Shown here: positions 61,493 through 64,000 of the stretch, piece after piece
Position numbering within the stretch: position 1 is the first letter of the stretch
Layout of the letters: every line of letters begins with the position of its first letter
Origin: Paenibacillus sp. J45TS6
Lineage (GTDB): Bacteria; Bacillota; Bacilli; Paenibacillales; Paenibacillaceae
Assembly: GCF_018403285.1 (NCBI RefSeq)
Contig: NZ_BOSJ01000002.1
Span: 124,001-188,000, forward strand
Direction: 5' to 3'
DNA length: 64,000 bases
Program-made: the position numbers and the translations under genes
The notes under the pieces: generated by a model
The model's input: the letters and a program-made list of their open reading frames with translations, nothing else
What the model was told of the DNA's origin: nothing
The model's database searches: none

Positions 61493-62854
61493 TTATACTT
61501 CAGGAGGCAATTCCTCACCGTCTTGATAAAGTGATCTTTCCTCTTCGGGCAGCCTTGTCATTTGAATTCGGCGAATCCGTTGTTTTCCAACTTCCAACAC
61601 TTTATACCGGAAACCTCGGAATTCAAATTCGGGGCGTTCTTGTTTTGTGGGAATACGGCCGATGGTACCCACCATAAATCCACTAAGAGTATCGTACTCT
61701 TCTTCCGGCAAACTTGCTTTTGTAATCTGGCTTACTTCATCCAAATGGGCAATCCCTGTAAAAATGTAGGTATCTTCATCCACTTGTTCAAAGATCGACT
61801 CTTCTTCATCATACTCATCATAAATAGAGCCTACAATCTCCTCAATTAAATCTTCAATTGTAATGAGACCTGCCGTACCTCCATATTCATCAACCACGAT
61901 TGCCATATGCACTCGGTTTTGTTGCAGTTCTTCGAGAAGGTCGTCCCCTTTTTTCGACTCAGATACAAAATAAGCAGGACGGATTATATCCAGGATGCTC
62001 TTCGGTCTTGTGGTATCTTTTCTAAATTGAACAATCAAGTCTTTTACGTGCAAGATTCCAATGATATTATCGACACGTTCTTCGAATACAGGGAACCGGG
62101 TATACTGCTCTGATTGCACAATTTCCAGCACGTCTTCTAGCGGAGTGTCCGCAGAAATGGCGATCATATCCGTACGATGAGTCATCATATCCGATACATC
62201 TTTATTATCAAAATCAAATATGTTGTGGATAATCATCTTTTCGCTTTGCTGAATCGTTCCTCTCTCAAGCCCTGTATCTACAAGCATCCGAATCTCTTCT
62301 TCGGAAGCTTCCTCATCTTCCGCGTTGGGATCAATACCAAACAAACGGACGGTAAGATTTGTCGATACCGTAAGCAGTTTTACAAAAGGATTGACGACCT
62401 TAGACAACACACTCAGCGGACTTGATACCGCGAGTGCAATCGCCTCTGCTTTTTTCATCGCAATCCGTTTCGGAACAAGCTCACCGAATACCAACGTAAA
62501 GTAGGAAAGAATCAATGTAATAACAATGACCGATACGGAAGATAGCACAGATGGTGAAATATCAACACCTAGCGACAACACATAATCCACAAGCAGGGAC
62601 GCAAATTTATCTGCCGCAAAAGCACTGTTTAGAAATCCAGCAAGTGTGATTCCGATCTGGATGGTGGATAGAAAGCCTGTTGGTTCCTCCAGTAACTTCT
62701 CCAGCTTCTGTGCACGTTTATTTCCTTCGAGCGATAAAATGCGAATTCGGTTGTCATTAATGGAGATCAGTGCCATCTCAGAAGCTGCGAAGAAAGCATT
62801 AACTACAAGTAAGATGAGAATGACTAAAATATCAAACCCCAATGGTTGTTGCAC
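61493..62854 (-). CDS. CNNM/CorC (HlyC) family protein: DUF21, CBS pair, CorC_HlyC domain
   Basis: A 453-residue membrane protein: DUF21/CNNM domain with four TM segments (residues about 1-180; [20 protein letters not shown]), CBS pair ([21 protein letters not shown]... [37 protein letters not shown]) and C-terminal CorC_HlyC domain ([14 protein letters not shown]...[18 protein letters not shown]). Members export Mg2+ (MpfA/YhdP). Start GTG 62854 overlaps AGGAGG; TTG 62842 is 11 nt from it and is an alternative. Confidence 0.92.
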   Translation of the reverse strand: MQQPLGFDILVILILLVVNAFFAASEMALISINDNRIRILSLEGNKRAQKLEKLLEEPTGFLSTIQIGITLAGFLNSAFAADKFASLLVDYVLSLGVDISPSVLSSVSVIVITLILSYFTLVFGELVPKRIAMKKAEAIALAVSSPLSVLSKVVNPFVKLLTVSTNLTVRLFGIDPNAEDEEASEEEIRMLVDTGLERGTIQQSEKMIIHNIFDFDNKDVSDMMTHRTDMIAISADTPLEDVLEIVQSEQYTRFPVFEERVDNIIGILHVKDLIVQFRKDTTRPKSILDIIRPAYFVSESKKGDDLLEELQQNRVHMAIVVDEYGGTAGLITIEDLIEEIVGSIYDEYDEEESIFEQVDEDTYIFTGIAHLDEVSQITKASLPEEEYDTLSGFMVGTIGRIPTKQERPEFEFRGFRYKVLEVGKQRIRRIQMTRLPEEERSLYQDGEELPPEV

Positions 62855-62994
62855 CTCCTAATTCATCAGTCCACTCCAGGAACTCCTGTGAGTGTTGAAA
62901 TATGTACAATATAAATAATAAGTCTCTTACCTATCTAAACACAAATTGGAGTAACGACACGCTTAGTCATACACCTTCTGTCTAAATAACGCAA

Positions 62995-63022
62995 AAACAC
63001 CTCACCTCTCCTGGTCAGGTGT
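62995..63022 (-). terminator. Terminator after the HemD-like gene
   Basis: AACACCT / AGGTGTT outer stem with partial inner pairing and a T run on the minus-strand side, 35 nt past the stop. Confidence 0.7.
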
Positions 63023-63056
63023 TCTTGCCCTATAGGTTGTAACAAGATTGTCCTTC

Positions 63057-63878
63057 TTATACTCGCTCTTTCTCAGCAAAATACTTACCTAATGAAACGA
63101 TCATACTTCCCATCCGTTCTTCCTCGGGAATCACCTTAGGGGTAACCCCTTCCTCCACCATGGCTTGTGCAGTTACCCTGCCAACCGCAGCAACAACCAC
63201 ATCCTCTTCAAATCGTTGTTTCATATCTGGTAGTTTTCCATGCTTTTCTGCATAAGCTGTAAGAAAGCGAATCTGTGGAGCACTCGTAAAAGTAACCGCA
63301 TCAATTCTTTGCTGAAGAATATCTTCGAGCAGTTCTTCGAGATCCGTATCTTGAGGAGGCACATGGCGATAAGGAAGGACTTCCTTGATCTCTGATGTTC
63401 CTCTCTCTTTCAGCCATGCCATAAGGCGCGGAGCAGATTCTCCATGGAGCTGAACGAGAATACGTTTTCCCTGAAGATCATAATTCATAAGCTCACGAAT
63501 GAGTCCTGATGTACTTCCATCATCGTCTCTAACGGCAGGTGTCAAGTTCCGCTTACGAAGCGCATTCACTGTCTTATAACCACGTGCTGCAATATGTGAT
63601 TGCTTCAAAGCTTCAAGCAGCTCTTCTTCAAGTTCAAGTTGTTCAGCTGCCTGAAATATTGCATCAAGCCCCATCCCTGTTGTGAGAATCGTCCAATCGG
63701 GTGGACTCTTCACCCAAGCTTCTATACTGCTTTTCAAATGTTCATCATCCACAAAAACGGTTCCTTGTGCCGGTCGCAGCAGCGGAGTACCGCCTAACTT
63801 TCTCACGATCATGGACATCTCTTCCGACTTCCTTGGTCCAGCGAGTGCAACTTTTTTTCCAAGTAAATTTTGTGCCAT
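63057..63878 (-). CDS. Uroporphyrinogen-III synthase (HemD-like)
   Basis: A 273-residue two-lobed protein: LGKKVALAGPRKSEEMSMIVRKLGGTPLLRP, the central LIRELMNYDLQGKRILVQLHGESAPRLMAWLKERGTSEIKEVLPYRHVPPQDTD, and AVTFTSAPQIRFLTAYAEKHG, VVVAAVGRVTAQAMVEEGVTPKVIPEEERMGSMI. This is the HemD fold, converting hydroxymethylbilane to uroporphyrinogen III. No hemA/L/B/C genes are near; lone HemD-like genes often accompany sirohaem/nitrite reductase functions or act as regulators. Starts 43 nt after the end of the edge gene. Confidence 0.85.
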   Translation of the reverse strand: MAQNLLGKKVALAGPRKSEEMSMIVRKLGGTPLLRPAQGTVFVDDEHLKSSIEAWVKSPPDWTILTTGMGLDAIFQAAEQLELEEELLEALKQSHIAARGYKTVNALRKRNLTPAVRDDDGSTSGLIRELMNYDLQGKRILVQLHGESAPRLMAWLKERGTSEIKEVLPYRHVPPQDTDLEELLEDILQQRIDAVTFTSAPQIRFLTAYAEKHGKLPDMKQRFEEDVVVAAVGRVTAQAMVEEGVTPKVIPEEERMGSMIVSLGKYFAEKERV

Positions 63879-63920
63879 TTCTTATGAATCCCCCTCTATG
63901 CTTGTTGTCCTGCTCTTCTG

Positions 63921-64000
63921 TTATCTGCGGTTTCTTCGGAATAAACGATCTACTGCCACATATCGGCTGCCTGCTACAGCAAGCGTGATTCCCATTCCAA
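63921..64000 (-). CDS. C-terminal fragment of an unidentified protein (cut by right edge)
   Basis: Minus-strand frame open from the window edge to TAA at 63923-63921, reading GMGITLAVAGSRYVAVDRLFRRNRR. A short hydrophobic stretch then a basic tail suggests the end of a membrane protein. Too little to identify; 42 nt upstream of the HemD-like start on the same strand, so perhaps co-transcribed with it. Confidence 0.5.
   Translation of the reverse strand, partial: GMGITLAVAGSRYVAVDRLFRRNRR

Overview
The window looks like a chromosomal segment of an aerobic, endospore-forming, low-to-moderate GC Firmicute of the Paenibacillaceae type. Evidence: spoIIR, a block syntenic with the Bacillus prfA-prmC-spoIIR-ywlC-ywlE-ywlG-glyA-upp region, strong GGAGG ribosome binding sites, type 2 IPP isomerase, a bacterial GlnRS, and a CarH/C30-carotenoid locus. 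I see no rRNA, tRNA, insertion sequence, prophage or CRISPR array. The genus is inference.

Layout. (1) 1-11.0 kb, minus strand: housekeeping block ychF / prfA-prmC / rodA-like / spoIIR / tsaC / mntP / ywlE / ywlG-glyA / upp / wecB (cut by the left edge). A ZTP (pfl) riboswitch with an intrinsic terminator lies in front of ywlG-glyA, in the place where Bacillus has rpiB. (2) 12.4-23.4 kb, minus strand: isoprenoid and carotenoid locus. A seven-gene, translationally coupled operon (three CrtN/CrtP-type desaturase/oxidases, CrtM synthase, CruF-like protein, PlsC-like acyltransferase, GT2 glycosyltransferase) is followed by fni (IPP isomerase) and a GNAT gene, and preceded by a CarH-type MerR/B12 photoreceptor gene. 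11-bp-spaced TACAAA/TACA repeats overlap the predicted promoters of both the crt operon and carH, so light control by adenosylcobalamin is the likely logic. A phospholipase-D-family gene diverges from carH. (3) 25-31 kb, plus strand: TetR plus a paired SMR efflux pump (YkkCD-like), then a TetR plus SwrC-type RND exporter. (4) 31-43.4 kb: PfkB sugar kinase, secreted copper-amine-oxidase-N/DUF3298 protein, two duplicated aldo/keto reductases flanking a divergent LysE exporter/MocR regulator pair, mobA, MFS, glnS, DUF2164 and small genes. (5) 43.4-50.5 kb: GNAT, MFS with a 10-bp tandem repeat in its promoter region, a possible small transcript, a formate/nitrite transporter with an FNR-like site at class II spacing, NADH oxidase with Rex/FNR-type operators, MFS, glutathione peroxidase. 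(6) 50.6-64 kb: amidohydrolase, GNAT, a Fur-regulated siderophore ABC ATPase-FhuF pair, DEAD-box helicase with a Ser/Arg/Gly tail, ALDH3, UbiB/ABC1 kinase with a phasin-like partner, ThuA-like protein, CNNM/CBS protein, HemD-like protein and the tail of one more gene.

How the parts connect: fni supplies isoprenyl diphosphates; CrtM and the desaturases build a C30 polyene; CrtP-like oxidation, glycosylation and acylation would give a membrane glyco-ester carotenoid. The ALDH at 56.8 kb strongly resembles the unlinked staphylococcal aldehyde dehydrogenase used in staphyloxanthin synthesis and may supply the missing aldehyde-to-acid step. Many start codons were moved downstream of the longest ORF because a good Shine-Dalgarno sequence, or an ATGA/TTGA stop-start overlap, fixes the start. 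All operator, riboswitch and terminator calls come from reading the sequence by eye.
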